A stretch of 64,000 bases of DNA from UBA9926 sp018645765 (GTDB lineage: Bacteria; Pseudomonadota; Gammaproteobacteria; Pseudomonadales; Azotimanducaceae): the NCBI GenBank assembly GCA_949372755.1, contig CASIBO010000006.1, forward strand, positions 186,001 to 250,000, in the 5' to 3' direction. The first letter of the stretch is position 1; each line of letters opens with the position of its first letter. The notes beneath the pieces were generated by a model. The model was not told where the DNA came from and searched no databases. It saw only the letters and a list, made by a program, of their open reading frames with translations. A program made the position numbers and the translations under genes. Shown piece by piece: positions 9,374 to 18,592 of this stretch.

Positions 9374-11779
9374 ATGAAAGAGCATCCAATGCATAAAAGA
9401 CAGTTTGTTGTGAAGCCATTAGTGCTGGCCGTTGCGGCTTTGAGCACCGTCGGCGGACAAGCGGTCCTTGCAGAAGAAAAGCAATTTGCGATGGAAGAAG
9501 TAATCGTTTCGGCGACGCGGCGCAACGAGAGCGTGCAGGACATACCCATCAGCATTGATGTCTTGGGTGAAGGCGAATTGGAAAACAATGGCGTCGGCGA
9601 TTTGGAAGATTTTGCCCATTTGATTGCCTCAATGAACTACGTCACGTTAGGGCCAGGCACCGGTAACGTGTATATGCGGGGTATCTCCAGTGGTGGGGAG
9701 AGTTTGCTTGGGGCAACGCCAAACGTTGCTGTTTACATGGATGAGCAACCCGTTACCGCGGTGGGCTCGTTCTTGAACCCACATATCTATGATGTCCAGC
9801 GCATTGAAACCCTTGCGGGGCCACAAGGCACCTTGTATGGCGCAAATGCGCAGGCTGGCAGTATTCGATTCATTACCAATAAGCCAACCCCAGGCGTCTT
9901 TTCTGCTGGATATGATCTCGAATTGAACTCGGTAGCCCAGGGCGACTCCGGTAATCTCGTTGAAGGCTTTGTCAATATCCCCATTGGCGATCGTGCCGCC
10001 ATTCGAATTGTCGGTTACCGCAAGGACGAGGCGGGGTATATCGATAATGTTGCGGGGACGCACACCTTTGACTTGTCGGGCATTCGAGCCGGCCTAACGG
10101 ATCCGGATTTGATCGAGATGGCGGCGGATCAAACGATTAATAACGACGAGTATGTCCAAGAGGATTTCAATACCGCTGAAACAACCGGTGGCCGAGTGGC
10201 CTTGCGGGTTGATTTGACCGAGAACTGGACGGCAACGGCAAGTGTGATGCGCCAGGAATTGTCCTCAAAAGGCGTCTGGGATCATGACCCGACCGAAGTG
10301 GGTGATCTCAAAGTTGTGCGGTTCCAGCCAGACACGAATGATGATGAATGGACGCAAACGGCTTTGGTGGTAGAAGGCAAGATCAACGAGATGTCGTTGA
10401 CCTATGCATATTCAGACCTGGATCGTGAGTCGTATCAGAATGCAGATTACTCATTGTACTCGGATCCCAGCAATGGCTCGCCCGGTTATGTTGTGGGGTA
10501 CTACGCATGCTATGTCGCTTATTTCGGCGTTTGCGCAGATCCGACGTTGCTCTACACGGGTGACCAGGAATGGGCGCGTGAAAATCATGAAATTCGTTTA
10601 GTGTCTGCTCAAGACCAGCGGTTGCGTTGGATTGTTGGCGCGTTTTATGAAGAAGCGAGCCACGAATTTGACTTGGACTGGCACGTGTTGGGCTTAGCCA
10701 CAATTACGCCAGAGACGACGGGCGCGGGCACGCCAGCTTTTGTTGAGGGGCCAGACATTTATTGGACGACCAATCAGCTACGTGGCAACGAAGAGACTGC
10801 TTATTTCGGTGAGATTGCGTTAGACATCACTGATAATTTGACGGCATCTTACAGTGCTCGTTATTTTGATTTTGAGTCTTCGCTTACAGGCTTTTCTGGC
10901 ACCATCTGGTGGCCGAGTCGGTTTGGGCCACGGGGCGAGCCTGAAATTAACAATGATCTTCGAATCTCTGAATCGGACAGCGTGAGCAAGTTTAACCTGG
11001 CCTATACCGTCAATAATGATCTGATGGTGTACGGGACCTACTCTGAAGGGTATCGCCCAGGTGGTTTGAACCGTTTGAGTGTGACAGCCATTGCTGGTGC
11101 GTATCAGGCGGATATTTTGACCAGCTACGAATTCGGTATGAAAGGCACATTTGGCGATGGTCGACTGCGGTTGAACGCAGCCTACTACACGCAAGAGTGG
11201 GACGATTTCCAGCTGTCTAAGATCGATACGTCGGTATCGGTATTGACCTTGACCGATAACGTCGGTAACGCCGAAAGCGATGGGCTTGAGATTGAAGGCT
11301 CTTATCTGATCACGGATAACTGGGACCTTAATTTTGGTTTTTCCTGGATAGAATCAAAATTAACCGAAAGCTATTGGGTTAACCCGGCCGCAGAAGCGGC
11401 GGGTGCGGCGCCAAACGCGCCAGCGGGGAATGAATTACCACGTGTGCCTGAACTCAAGTGGAACGTGTCGTCTCGCTACAACTTTAACATCGGTGGGATG
11501 CCGGCCTTTGTTCAGGGTTCTTTAACGTCGGTGGGTGAGTCTTACAATTTGTTGTACGACATCGACAGCACAACTCGAACCCGTAAAAAGCAAGGTGACT
11601 ACCAGGTGGGCCACATGGCGGTTGGGATCGAACGCGATAGTTGGTCTGCTGAGCTATACGTGAAGAACATCACGGATGAGCGGGGCGAAGTGTTTATCAA
11701 TGGTGCAACTTATGATCAGCGCGTGACCTCTAACCGACCGCGTACGGTTGGACTTAGGTTCCGTCACAAGTTTGAGTGA
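9374..11779 (+). CDS. TonB-dependent outer-membrane receptor
   Basis: An 801-residue receptor that imports a ligand across the outer membrane using TonB. A signal peptide ends near AVLAEE. A TonB box-like EEVIVSATRR and the plug domain follow (VYMRGISSGG, IETLAGPQGTLYGANAQAGSI, FITNKP). The barrel ends with RPRTVGLRFRHKFE. The form is that of the broad family used for plant polymers, terpenoids or sterols in marine bacteria rather than a classical siderophore receptor. The ligand is unknown. AAAAGGGG lies upstream of the ATG. It stands alone and is followed by hairpins at 11811-11828 and 11869-11900. Confidence 0.93.
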   Translation: MKEHPMHKRQFVVKPLVLAVAALSTVGGQAVLAEEKQFAMEEVIVSATRRNESVQDIPISIDVLGEGELENNGVGDLEDFAHLIASMNYVTLGPGTGNVYMRGISSGGESLLGATPNVAVYMDEQPVTAVGSFLNPHIYDVQRIETLAGPQGTLYGANAQAGSIRFITNKPTPGVFSAGYDLELNSVAQGDSGNLVEGFVNIPIGDRAAIRIVGYRKDEAGYIDNVAGTHTFDLSGIRAGLTDPDLIEMAADQTINNDEYVQEDFNTAETTGGRVALRVDLTENWTATASVMRQELSSKGVWDHDPTEVGDLKVVRFQPDTNDDEWTQTALVVEGKINEMSLTYAYSDLDRESYQNADYSLYSDPSNGSPGYVVGYYACYVAYFGVCADPTLLYTGDQEWARENHEIRLVSAQDQRLRWIVGAFYEEASHEFDLDWHVLGLATITPETTGAGTPAFVEGPDIYWTTNQLRGNEETAYFGEIALDITDNLTASYSARYFDFESSLTGFSGTIWWPSRFGPRGEPEINNDLRISESDSVSKFNLAYTVNNDLMVYGTYSEGYRPGGLNRLSVTAIAGAYQADILTSYEFGMKGTFGDGRLRLNAAYYTQEWDDFQLSKIDTSVSVLTLTDNVGNAESDGLEIEGSYLITDNWDLNFGFSWIESKLTESYWVNPAAEAAGAAPNAPAGNELPRVPELKWNVSSRYNFNIGGMPAFVQGSLTSVGESYNLLYDIDSTTRTRKKQGDYQVGHMAVGIERDSWSAELYVKNITDERGEVFINGATYDQRVTSNRPRTVGLRFRHKFE

Positions 11780-11810
11780 TCAAACGGGTTGATACCCCTC
11801 AAACCGCTTG

Positions 11811-11828
11811 CTTAGGGCATGCCCTAAG
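11811..11828. repeat. Perfect 18-bp palindrome downstream of the TonB receptor
   Basis: CTTAGGGCATGCCCTAAG is a perfect palindrome just after the receptor stop. It has no T-run. It may be a protein site or part of a two-hairpin 3' end with the stem-loop at 11869. Confidence 0.55.
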
Positions 11829-11868
11829 GCGTTGGACAGCGCGCGGTTTTGAGATGATTCGTCCTACT

Positions 11869-11900
11869 AATAACCGCGTCGTATGACGCGGTTATTGTTT
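11869..11900 (+). terminator. Intrinsic terminator-like hairpin after the TonB receptor
   Basis: A perfect 12-bp stem (AATAACCGCGTC / GACGCGGTTATT) with loop GTAT is followed by GTTT. It overlaps a possible ATG at 11883. This argues that the following phosphodiesterase starts further downstream. Confidence 0.7.
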
Positions 11901-11990
11901 ATGGGGCAGTGCGGCAACCGCCGCTGGTTTTGCCGGTCCGTTGTGGGCCTGTTCCTAAGTTTAATGCACTGGACTGTCACGGAGGCTGAA

Positions 11991-12893
11991 ATGACCGCAC
12001 CGAAAACACTCTTTGTTGTGATGGATGGTATTCCTGCCGATGTAATCGAGCGGGTTGCAACGCCCAATCTTGACCAGATTACGGCCGGTGGCGGTTTTGG
12101 TCGCGCTTATGTTGGCGGTGAGATCGGCGGGGCGTCCGAAAGCCCAACTATTTCGGCGGTGGGGTATCAAAGTTTGTTGACCGGCACCTGGGCCAACAAG
12201 CATCAGGTGTTTGATAACGATGTGGCGTCGCCGAATTATGCTTATTGGGATATTTTTCGGATGGCCAAGACCCATTCGCCAGGACTCTCGACCGCGTTGT
12301 TCTCGACTTGGGAGGACAATCGCACCAAATTGATTGGCGATGGACTGGCTGCTGCCGGCGGTTATAAGTTGGATTATTACTTGGATGGCCTTGAGCATGA
12401 TGTTGAGCGCTTTCCAGAAGATCGGGCGGCGACGAACATCAAAGCCATCGATGGCTACCTTGCTGAGCAGGCCGCTGAGTACCTTTTAGCGAAAGGCCCT
12501 GACCTCAGTTGGGTCTATTTCCAATATACCGATGATGTCGGTCATCGAGTTGGCGATAGCTCCGAGATGGATGCGGCAGTAAGCTTTACGGACGGTTTGG
12601 TGGGCACGCTTTGGGCGTCGATTAAAGCACGGCAAAAGACGTTTGATGAAGATTGGCTCGTCGTCATCACCACAGACCATGGGCGCGACGCCCTGAATGG
12701 CAAAGGGCATGGCGGCCAGTCCGAGAGAGAACGCAGCACCTGGATTGCGACCAATAGCGGCTGTTTGGCTGATCGATTTTATACGACACCCGCGATTGTG
12801 GATATTGTGCCCTCGATACTGGCTCATATGCATATACAGGTCCCTGATACTACTCGAGCGGCACTTGATGGCAGTAGTTTTCTGACGTGCTAG
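11991..12893 (+). CDS. Alkaline-phosphatase superfamily / type I phosphodiesterase-like protein
   Basis: About 300 residues with the metal-ligand pattern of nucleotide pyrophosphatase/phosphodiesterases. D12 is in FVVMDGIP. A T/S nucleophile lies in ESPTISAVGYQSLLTG. Y-T-D-D-x-G-H, T-T-D-H-G and G-H-G-G supply the remaining ligands. It should hydrolyse phosphate mono- or diesters using two divalent metals. Start at ATG 11991 because GGAGG sits 6 bases upstream. An in-frame ATG at 11901 would add a signal-peptide-like stretch (SVVGLFLSLMHW), which would fit the usual periplasmic location, so the start is uncertain. The APH-type gene follows after 126 bp. Confidence 0.82.
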   Translation: MTAPKTLFVVMDGIPADVIERVATPNLDQITAGGGFGRAYVGGEIGGASESPTISAVGYQSLLTGTWANKHQVFDNDVASPNYAYWDIFRMAKTHSPGLSTALFSTWEDNRTKLIGDGLAAAGGYKLDYYLDGLEHDVERFPEDRAATNIKAIDGYLAEQAAEYLLAKGPDLSWVYFQYTDDVGHRVGDSSEMDAAVSFTDGLVGTLWASIKARQKTFDEDWLVVITTDHGRDALNGKGHGGQSERERSTWIATNSGCLADRFYTTPAIVDIVPSILAHMHIQVPDTTRAALDGSSFLTC

Positions 12894-13019
12894 CCCTGTT
12901 TTGATCCGGCGCCGCCCTGTCAGGATCGGCTGCTTGAAACCGGATCGCTCGGATAAGGGCTGAGGCCAGACGCTTTTTAGAGGCCCGGTCCTCAGCAAGT
13001 TACATCTTGAAGGTGAATC

Positions 13020-13928
13020 ATGAAGGCGTTGAAACAGGCAGAGTTGGTTGCCGAAGTTTGGCCAGGCGCTGCGCTGCGATCGGTCCGGCGCCTGACAGGC
13101 GGGGTCTCGGCGCAAGTGTATGCCTTGGAAGTTGCGTACAGTTCTGGCGCGGCGGCGCAAATGGTCTTACGCGAACATTCGCCAGTTGAAAGCCATTACA
13201 CGGCGGAGCTGGAATTCGATCTACTGAAGGCCTTGCACAGTCTCGATCTGCCCGTTCCTCAGCCGATTTTCTTTGATGCTGGTTGCACTCTGGCCGCGAA
13301 TCCCTTCGTGATCATGACAGCCATACCAGGGTCCAGCGTGATACCGGCCGGTAATGCCTTCGAGTACATCGATGAGATGGCGCGCCAACTTTTTAGGATT
13401 CATCAAGCCCCGATTCAGAATTTGCCAACCTTGCCAAGCCGACTTGATCCACTGCCCGAAGTTTTTGAGTATCTGCCGGCTGCGTCAGAGTGGGGCGGTC
13501 TAAAGGCGCGATTGCGCGCGCTCACCGATACAGGTTTCAAGGGCGGGCCCTGTTTGTTGCATGGTGACTATTGGGCGCAGAACCTGTTGTGGGAGCAGGG
13601 CCGCATCACCGGGATCTTAGACTGGGAAGACGCAGCGATTGGCGATCCATTGTCGGATGTGGCTGGCGCGAGTGTTGAGTTGCGGTACTTGTTTGGTCGT
13701 GAAGGCATGCAGCGCTTCACGGCCGCCTACAGCGCGTTGAGTTCGGTTGATCCAACCCGGCTCGCACTGTGGCAAGTTTATGTTGCTGCAGCCGCGCAGC
13801 ATTTTATGAGCACTTGGCAATTGGCGGCGGCGGATGAGGCGCATCGGCGTCGACATGCACTCGCAAGCCTTCATGAAGCCGAGGCTCGTTTGGGGAACCG
13901 AGCCGCGTGCTCTAACATTAGCTCATGA
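13020..13928 (+). CDS. Aminoglycoside phosphotransferase (APH) family kinase
   Basis: A 302-residue protein-kinase-like small-molecule kinase. The catalytic loop is HGDYWAQN (H181, D183, N188), and the metal-binding motif is DWED from D201. The N-lobe ATP site lies around GGVSAQVYAL. The family phosphorylates aminoglycosides, choline, homoserine or thiamine and includes many uncharacterised environmental members. Nothing here points to resistance. GAAGGTGA precedes the ATG. The upstream phosphodiesterase is co-directional, and the two could form an operon. Confidence 0.85.
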   Translation: MKALKQAELVAEVWPGAALRSVRRLTGGVSAQVYALEVAYSSGAAAQMVLREHSPVESHYTAELEFDLLKALHSLDLPVPQPIFFDAGCTLAANPFVIMTAIPGSSVIPAGNAFEYIDEMARQLFRIHQAPIQNLPTLPSRLDPLPEVFEYLPAASEWGGLKARLRALTDTGFKGGPCLLHGDYWAQNLLWEQGRITGILDWEDAAIGDPLSDVAGASVELRYLFGREGMQRFTAAYSALSSVDPTRLALWQVYVAAAAQHFMSTWQLAAADEAHRRRHALASLHEAEARLGNRAACSNISS

Positions 13929-13958
13929 GGCGATGGGTCGGTAATGACCGAGTGTTGT

Positions 13959-14140
13959 TTATCGGGTAAAGCCTGCAATAAAGGTTGCATACTCAACCTC
14001 AAAGCCGTGGTTCTTGCCCCAAGCTTTCAGCTCAGCGTGGAGTCGTCTTTGGCCTTGTACGGATCGTTTTGGTTATCTCGAGCAGGCCGTTTGCAACCCG
14101 CTGCGACTCGAGGTGGTTTTTAGTAATGGGCCCTCTCTAG
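13959..14140 (-). pseudogene. C-terminal coding remnant, family unrecognised
   Basis: The minus strand reads a natural-looking carboxyl terminus (LHAELKAWGKNHGFEVEYA and on to a TAA at 13961-13959). No start codon precedes it in the open stretch. A stop lies about 37 codons upstream, and equally protein-like sequence (SQRVANGLLEITK) continues in the neighbouring frame. This fits a frameshifted gene fragment abutting the AraC gene. It is judged from amino-acid composition only. Confidence 0.35.
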
Positions 14141-14147
14141 ATCACCG

Positions 14148-15212
14148 TCAGATAACGGATTTTTTGGGCCAAGAGGAGGACTCTGGACATAAACATTTTG
14201 CGATCTTTGTGGCATTGACGCCATACCAAGCTTTGAAGGAACGCGAAAATCCCGTTGGGCATGCGTATTGAAGATAGTCAGAAATCGATTCTTGGGGTAA
14301 CCCCTCTTCAAGGAGTAATAAGGCTTGATCTGCCCGTAATGAGGCTTTGATCGCTATGAAGCTGCTGCCTTCGATCGACAGTTTTCGCTTTAGGGTCGCC
14401 TCAGAGATATTGTTTAGGTCTGCAATATCTTTCAATTGGGTCGAGGCTTTATGCTCGAAAGCGTGTGCAATTTGCGCCATGATCAATCTTGTATAGTGCA
14501 GTGGTACCTCAGATCGACTCGTGTCAGTCTGTAATGACGTACTTAACAACATATGTTCTCTTGGATTACTGAATGGGTTAGCTTGTTCAAGCATCTCGCG
14601 CTCAAAGACGATTGAGAAAGGTAATCGCTGAAAAATCTTGGGTGCTAGCACGGACCAAAGCGGATGATTGCCGTCGGCTATGACGGACTCGATAGGATCT
14701 AATGCGGAACCCAGGTTGGTCTTGCGAAGCTGGTGGAGAAAGTCGGTGAACTGGTTAATCACGCTCATTATGTGTTCTTTAACGAGTTGAGATGTTTCTA
14801 CGTGGAAATGTACATTAATAGCAACCACGTCATTTTTCTCAACAACATTGGCAGTGAACACATTGTTGTCCGTGCTTGCCAGGTGCATGGCGACGCGCGC
14901 GCAATCAAAAAAGGTTGGCGCCGTCAAAATATAAAGGGCTCTGCTTGTAAAGTTCGCAGCCACGCCGCCGGTCATCTTTAATTGTTCACGCAGAGCTGAT
15001 ATTGAATGACCTCTTTCGGTCAGCGCGTCGAAAACAGCCTCAACCAAAGTGAGATCGATCCGATCGCAGTGCTGATCGGGCGAATTGATGGGTTGGTTTG
15101 CGGGGCTCTCTAATGCTGCAGCCATGTCGGCATGCAGAGGGCTATCGTTTAGATAGGCTTGTTTGTGGGCTTCTTTAATCATTAGAACAAAGTTCCGACC
15201 AAGGTAATGCAT
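14148..15212 (-). CDS. AraC-family transcriptional regulator
   Basis: A 354-residue regulator. The C-terminal 90 residues hold the double helix-turn-helix of AraC/XylS (LKDIADLNNISEATLKRKL, then a second HTH ending TGFSRSFKAWYG). The long N-terminal region resembles the ligand-sensing domain of the OruR/ArgR-type branch (about 240 residues). Start at ATG 15212 with AGGA five bases upstream; a TTG six codons earlier is possible. The target is unknown. The nearest co-directional genes are the small coiled-coil gene and the P450 upstream of it. Confidence 0.85.
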   Translation of the reverse strand: MHYLGRNFVLMIKEAHKQAYLNDSPLHADMAAALESPANQPINSPDQHCDRIDLTLVEAVFDALTERGHSISALREQLKMTGGVAANFTSRALYILTAPTFFDCARVAMHLASTDNNVFTANVVEKNDVVAINVHFHVETSQLVKEHIMSVINQFTDFLHQLRKTNLGSALDPIESVIADGNHPLWSVLAPKIFQRLPFSIVFEREMLEQANPFSNPREHMLLSTSLQTDTSRSEVPLHYTRLIMAQIAHAFEHKASTQLKDIADLNNISEATLKRKLSIEGSSFIAIKASLRADQALLLLEEGLPQESISDYLQYACPTGFSRSFKAWYGVNATKIAKCLCPESSSWPKKSVI

Positions 15213-15297
15213 AAAAATCCTAAATCGCAATAGTTATGATGTCTGACCGAAGTGCAGGGAACCCGAAGCCCGTCCCTCACTTTGAGAATGACACGGA

Positions 15298-15540
15298 TTA
15301 TTTTAGGTTTTTCAAAAGGTGCTGTTCTACGGCCCTTTCAGTTTTCTCCATACTCTTAATTGTTTCATGTAAATTTTTTAGATCGCGTCGTGTTTTATAA
15401 AGGAGCCTGGTGATGGGTTCGATGTCCTCAGAAAACTGGCTGCTGAAGTACGATCGGTCATTGATCACTATCTCAAACTCGAGCGTTTCACGCCCGTGTT
15501 GCGGTTGCTGATTTTGAGGCCGGATATTGGTTGGGTTCAT
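15298..15540 (-). CDS. Small coiled-coil protein, family unrecognised
   Basis: An 80-residue protein with a polar, glutamine-rich N-terminus (NPTNIRPQNQQPQ) and a charged helical C-terminal half (RLLYKTRRDLKNLHETIKS) likely to form a coiled coil. It has no signal peptide and no cysteine. GAGGTG six bases upstream of the ATG supports translation. It lies between the P450 and AraC genes on the same strand. Confidence 0.6.
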   Translation of the reverse strand: MNPTNIRPQNQQPQHGRETLEFEIVINDRSYFSSQFSEDIEPITRLLYKTRRDLKNLHETIKSMEKTERAVEQHLLKNLK

Positions 15541-15782
15541 GTAAGCACCTCGGAAATGAATATCATAAGGCTATACCGGATGATTTCAGCCACATTGTCT
15601 TAAGAGGTCAATTAAAGCGCATCAATGATCCAATACCCACACTAAATGAAATCAGGTGCTAATATTCAGTTAAGTTGCCTCTTTTTGTTCAAAAGGCTTT
15701 CGGTCTAGTCGTCATTCACGAAAGCTTATTGGTTAGTGGAATTCTGAGGACGCCAGTGTGATATCACGAATTGGACTTGAAT

Positions 15783-17030
15783 CTAATGCGGATGCAGTAC
15801 AACAGGCACCTCAGATATCCCGCGAATAAAATTATTCGGTAAGCGTACTACGTCGCCAACGATCTCCACCCGTGAAAAACGGGTCTGGATCTCTTCCCAG
15901 AGCACCCGCAATTGCATTTCAGCAAGACGGTTGCCCATACAGCGGTGGACGCCAAAGCCAAAGGCTACATGTTGTCGGGCATTGTCTCGATTGATGATGA
16001 ACTTGTCGGCTTCTGGAAAGACCTGCTCGTCACGGTTACCCGACAGATACCACATAACAACCTTGTCGCCTTTCTTGATGTGCTTGCCGCTCAAGTTGTA
16101 GTCCTCAAGGGCGGTTCGCCGCATATGAATCACTGGGGTTTGCCAGCGGATCATCTCCGACACCATGTTGGGTATGAGTGCGGCATCTTCCCGGAGCTTT
16201 TGGTATTCCTTGGGATACTGATTCAACGCGATCACGCCACCACTGATGCTGTTGCGGGTGGTGTCGTTGCCGCCCACGATGAGCAGAATGATGTTGCCTA
16301 AAAGGCCCATGGGGTCGTTGATCAAATCTTTGGTGGCCTCACCGTGGGCCAGCATTGAGATTAAATCGAATTTTGGCGGCTCGGCAGCGCGTTGTTGCCA
16401 AAGCTGATAAAAAGTCACCGCACATTCTTGCAGGCCGGCTTGTCGCTCGGCCATATCGATTTCGATTCCAGTCACTTGCGGTATGTTGGTCGTGATGTCG
16501 GACCAATACACTAATTTGCGACGATCCTCATAGGGAAAATCAAACAGGGTCGCCAGCATTCGCGCCGTGAGTTCAACCGAGACGCGATCAACCCAGTTGA
16601 AGGTTTCACCTACCGGAAGGTTTTCAAGGATGTCGATCACCCGTTCTCTAATCAGGGGCTCCATGGTGGCAAGGTTGGTGGGGGCAACCGATGGCGTGAC
16701 TGTCTTTCGTTGTTGGTCATGGCGCGGCGGGTCCATAGCAATAAAATTCTCGATGCCCCCGTCTTCTTCTCGGGGTTCGACGATTGAAATGCCTTTGGCT
16801 TCGGAGGAGAAGACCGCGTGGTTGGTATCGACCGCTTTGATATCAGCGTGGCTTGTAACGGACCAATAGGGTCCGTTGGGACTGTCTTTGCAATAATGAA
16901 TTGGGTCCTCGTTGCGTAACCTCGCAAACCAATCTTGCCACGTATCATCCCGAAACCGTTCTGGGCGGCTGACATCGATATCCTCTAAGGCTTGGCTCAT
17001 TGCATCTGCTGGTTGCGGGGTCGTGCTCAT
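15783..17030 (-). CDS. Cytochrome P450 (bacterial class I type)
   Basis: A soluble 415-residue heme monooxygenase. The I-helix motif GGNDTTRN carries the oxygen-activating acid-threonine pair. The K-helix ExxR is EMIRW. The heme-binding loop is FGFGVHRCMG with C364 as thiolate ligand. Sequence style matches bacterial P450s acting on terpenoid, fatty or steroid side chains. No ferredoxin or ferredoxin reductase is encoded in the window, so redox partners must come from elsewhere. AAAGGAA precedes the ATG. It is related to the P450 at 35139-36503. Confidence 0.93.
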   Translation of the reverse strand: MSTTPQPADAMSQALEDIDVSRPERFRDDTWQDWFARLRNEDPIHYCKDSPNGPYWSVTSHADIKAVDTNHAVFSSEAKGISIVEPREEDGGIENFIAMDPPRHDQQRKTVTPSVAPTNLATMEPLIRERVIDILENLPVGETFNWVDRVSVELTARMLATLFDFPYEDRRKLVYWSDITTNIPQVTGIEIDMAERQAGLQECAVTFYQLWQQRAAEPPKFDLISMLAHGEATKDLINDPMGLLGNIILLIVGGNDTTRNSISGGVIALNQYPKEYQKLREDAALIPNMVSEMIRWQTPVIHMRRTALEDYNLSGKHIKKGDKVVMWYLSGNRDEQVFPEADKFIINRDNARQHVAFGFGVHRCMGNRLAEMQLRVLWEEIQTRFSRVEIVGDVVRLPNNFIRGISEVPVVLHPH

Positions 17031-17201
17031 TTGGCGTTCCTTTTGATCGTCCTTGGTAAACTATGCGTTGGGTTGGCTGTAGTCAAATCGTAATGGGTGA
17101 GGCGGCTACTGGGCGCGGCGTTACCAAGCGCTTTACTGGGCTATGCGAGTTGGTTCTTGCAGGCTAAGCTCAAATCACCACTGTAAAGCGAGGCGTTCAC
17201 G

Positions 17202-17511
17202 ATGAGGGTAAACCTGCTGCGACAAGTCGGTTACTGCTTAATCTGGGCAGATCTATTTTTAGTGTTTCTGGCCGGGCATGCGATGTTGGTTGATCCAGCG
17301 GCGAGTGGGGCGCAGTACCTGCGCGAGTACTTCTTTGCAGGCTTTGTCTTGGTGGAATGGATCCGAGGCTGGGGTGGGTTTTTTGATCTCTTTCTTAGGA
17401 TATTTTGCAGCGTTACCGGCAGCGGTTTTTTTCCTAATTCGCTTTACGGGTTCTACGCTGATCGGGGTGCTGCTGGTGCGGTGGAGCAGCGCACAAACGC
17501 AGCCGGGTTAG
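17202..17511 (+). pseudogene. Small multi-spanning membrane protein interrupted by a frameshift
   Basis: Residues 1-60 read from ATG 17202, behind GAGG, and include a membrane segment (YCLIWADLFLVFLAGHAML) and EYFFAGFVLVEW. After the T6 tract at 17379-17384 this frame loses its hydrophobic pattern. The +1 frame takes over with two clear membrane segments (FLISFLGYFAALPAAVFFLI; STLIGVLLV) and stops at 17511. Removing one T joins the halves into about a 102-residue protein with three or four helices. Cause could be a real mutation, slippage or a sequence error. The family was not recognised. Confidence 0.55.
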
Positions 17512-17712
17512 TCGGGCTGTTGCCCCAGCTTTGATGCATCCAGGCCCTGGGGATAAGAAACTTAGCAATAGGCTCACAGCCGGTTTTATATTATGTTTAG
17601 GTCTGCCGCGGCTTGGATCTCGGTCAAGTGCTTACGGTGTTGGCGCTGACCCTAATGTCATCGTCAGTGGTCGCAAAGTAACAAGCGTTTAATTGATTAA
17701 AAGGAATACACA

Positions 17713-18477
17713 ATGGAAATTGCCGGAAGTAGTGGTTTGTTTGTTGGTGGCGCCTCGGGGATGTGTCGCGCAACGGCCACGAAGTTTGCAGAGCGGGGCG
17801 GTAACGTCGCTATTTTGGACTTGGAACAAAGCGAGGGCGCAAGCGTCGCTGAGTCTTTGGGCGGTAAATTCTATCCCTGCAATGTGATGGATTACGACGG
17901 CATGGAAGCGGTGATGGCGTCCGCTATTGGGGACTTAGGCAGCTTGCATTTCATGGTCAATACCGCCGGCGGCGGTGTTGCACAACGAACGATCAAGAAG
18001 GATGGTACGCGCCACGCGTTGTCCGACTTCCGGCGCATCATCGACCTGAACTTGATTGCGTCCTTCAACATTAATTCGATTGCGGCCCAACACATGGCAA
18101 CGAACGAACCCAATACCGATGGTGAACGTGGGGTCATGATCAATACGGCGTCGATTGCGGCCTTTGAAGGTCAAATCGGTCAGGTGGCCTACACGGCAGC
18201 GAAAGGCGGCATCGCTGCCATGACGTTGACGATGGCGCGGGATCTTGGCACCCATGGCATTCGCTGCATGACGATTGCGCCCAGTTTGTTCAATACGGGT
18301 TTAACCGCGGGTATTCCGGATGAAGGCGCGCTGCAATTAACCAAAGATGCGGCCTTTCCAAAGCGGATGGGACGGCCTCAGGAATTTGCGGTAATGGCGA
18401 TCGCAATCTTTGAGTCGGCGATGATGAATGGCTCGACCTTGCGCGTGGATGGCGGTCAGCGGTTTGCGCCGCGTTAG
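17713..18477 (+). CDS. Short-chain dehydrogenase/reductase (3-hydroxyacyl-CoA dehydrogenase-like)
   Basis: A 254-residue classical SDR. The cofactor glycine motif is GGASGM near 12-17, with D36 after the second strand favouring NAD. NTAG lies at 83-86. The catalytic set is S147 (NTAS), Y160 and K164 (YTAAK). The C-terminus is LRVDGGQRF. The overall form, including GQVAYTAAKGG, resembles type II 3-hydroxyacyl-CoA / 17-beta-hydroxysteroid dehydrogenases. AAAGGAA precedes the ATG. It is monocistronic and followed by a strong terminator. Confidence 0.9.
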   Translation: MEIAGSSGLFVGGASGMCRATATKFAERGGNVAILDLEQSEGASVAESLGGKFYPCNVMDYDGMEAVMASAIGDLGSLHFMVNTAGGGVAQRTIKKDGTRHALSDFRRIIDLNLIASFNINSIAAQHMATNEPNTDGERGVMINTASIAAFEGQIGQVAYTAAKGGIAAMTLTMARDLGTHGIRCMTIAPSLFNTGLTAGIPDEGALQLTKDAAFPKRMGRPQEFAVMAIAIFESAMMNGSTLRVDGGQRFAPR

Positions 18478-18503
18478 CCGATAGCGCGCCTGATAGGACG
18501 AAG

Positions 18504-18535
18504 AAAGGGCCCAACGTGTTGGGCCCTTTTGTTTT
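18504..18535. terminator. Bidirectional intrinsic terminator
   Basis: AAAGGGCCCAAC pairs perfectly with GTTGGGCCCTTT and is followed by T-rich sequence (TTTTGTTTT). The minus strand reads the same stem followed by TTTCTT. It lies between the convergent SDR (ends 18477) and the NTF2-like gene (ends 18593), so it probably serves both. Confidence 0.9.
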
Positions 18536-18592
18536 GAAGTCTTGTTTTAGGACATCGGCGCGAAAGCGGGCAGCGTGATCGGGCTGATGGCG

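Noticed and set aside
11883..11990. Upstream extension of the phosphodiesterase to ATG 11883
   Set aside because: That ATG lies inside a 12-bp terminator stem, while ATG 11991 has GGAGG at good distance. The ATG at 11901 stays possible because it would give a signal peptide.
13020..13928. Antibiotic-resistance kinase
   Set aside because: The APH fold is certain but no resistance-type substrate motif or mobile context is present.
14014..14271. Small plus-strand gene
   Set aside because: It is antisense to the AraC gene end and a better minus-strand remnant, with no ribosome site or family match.
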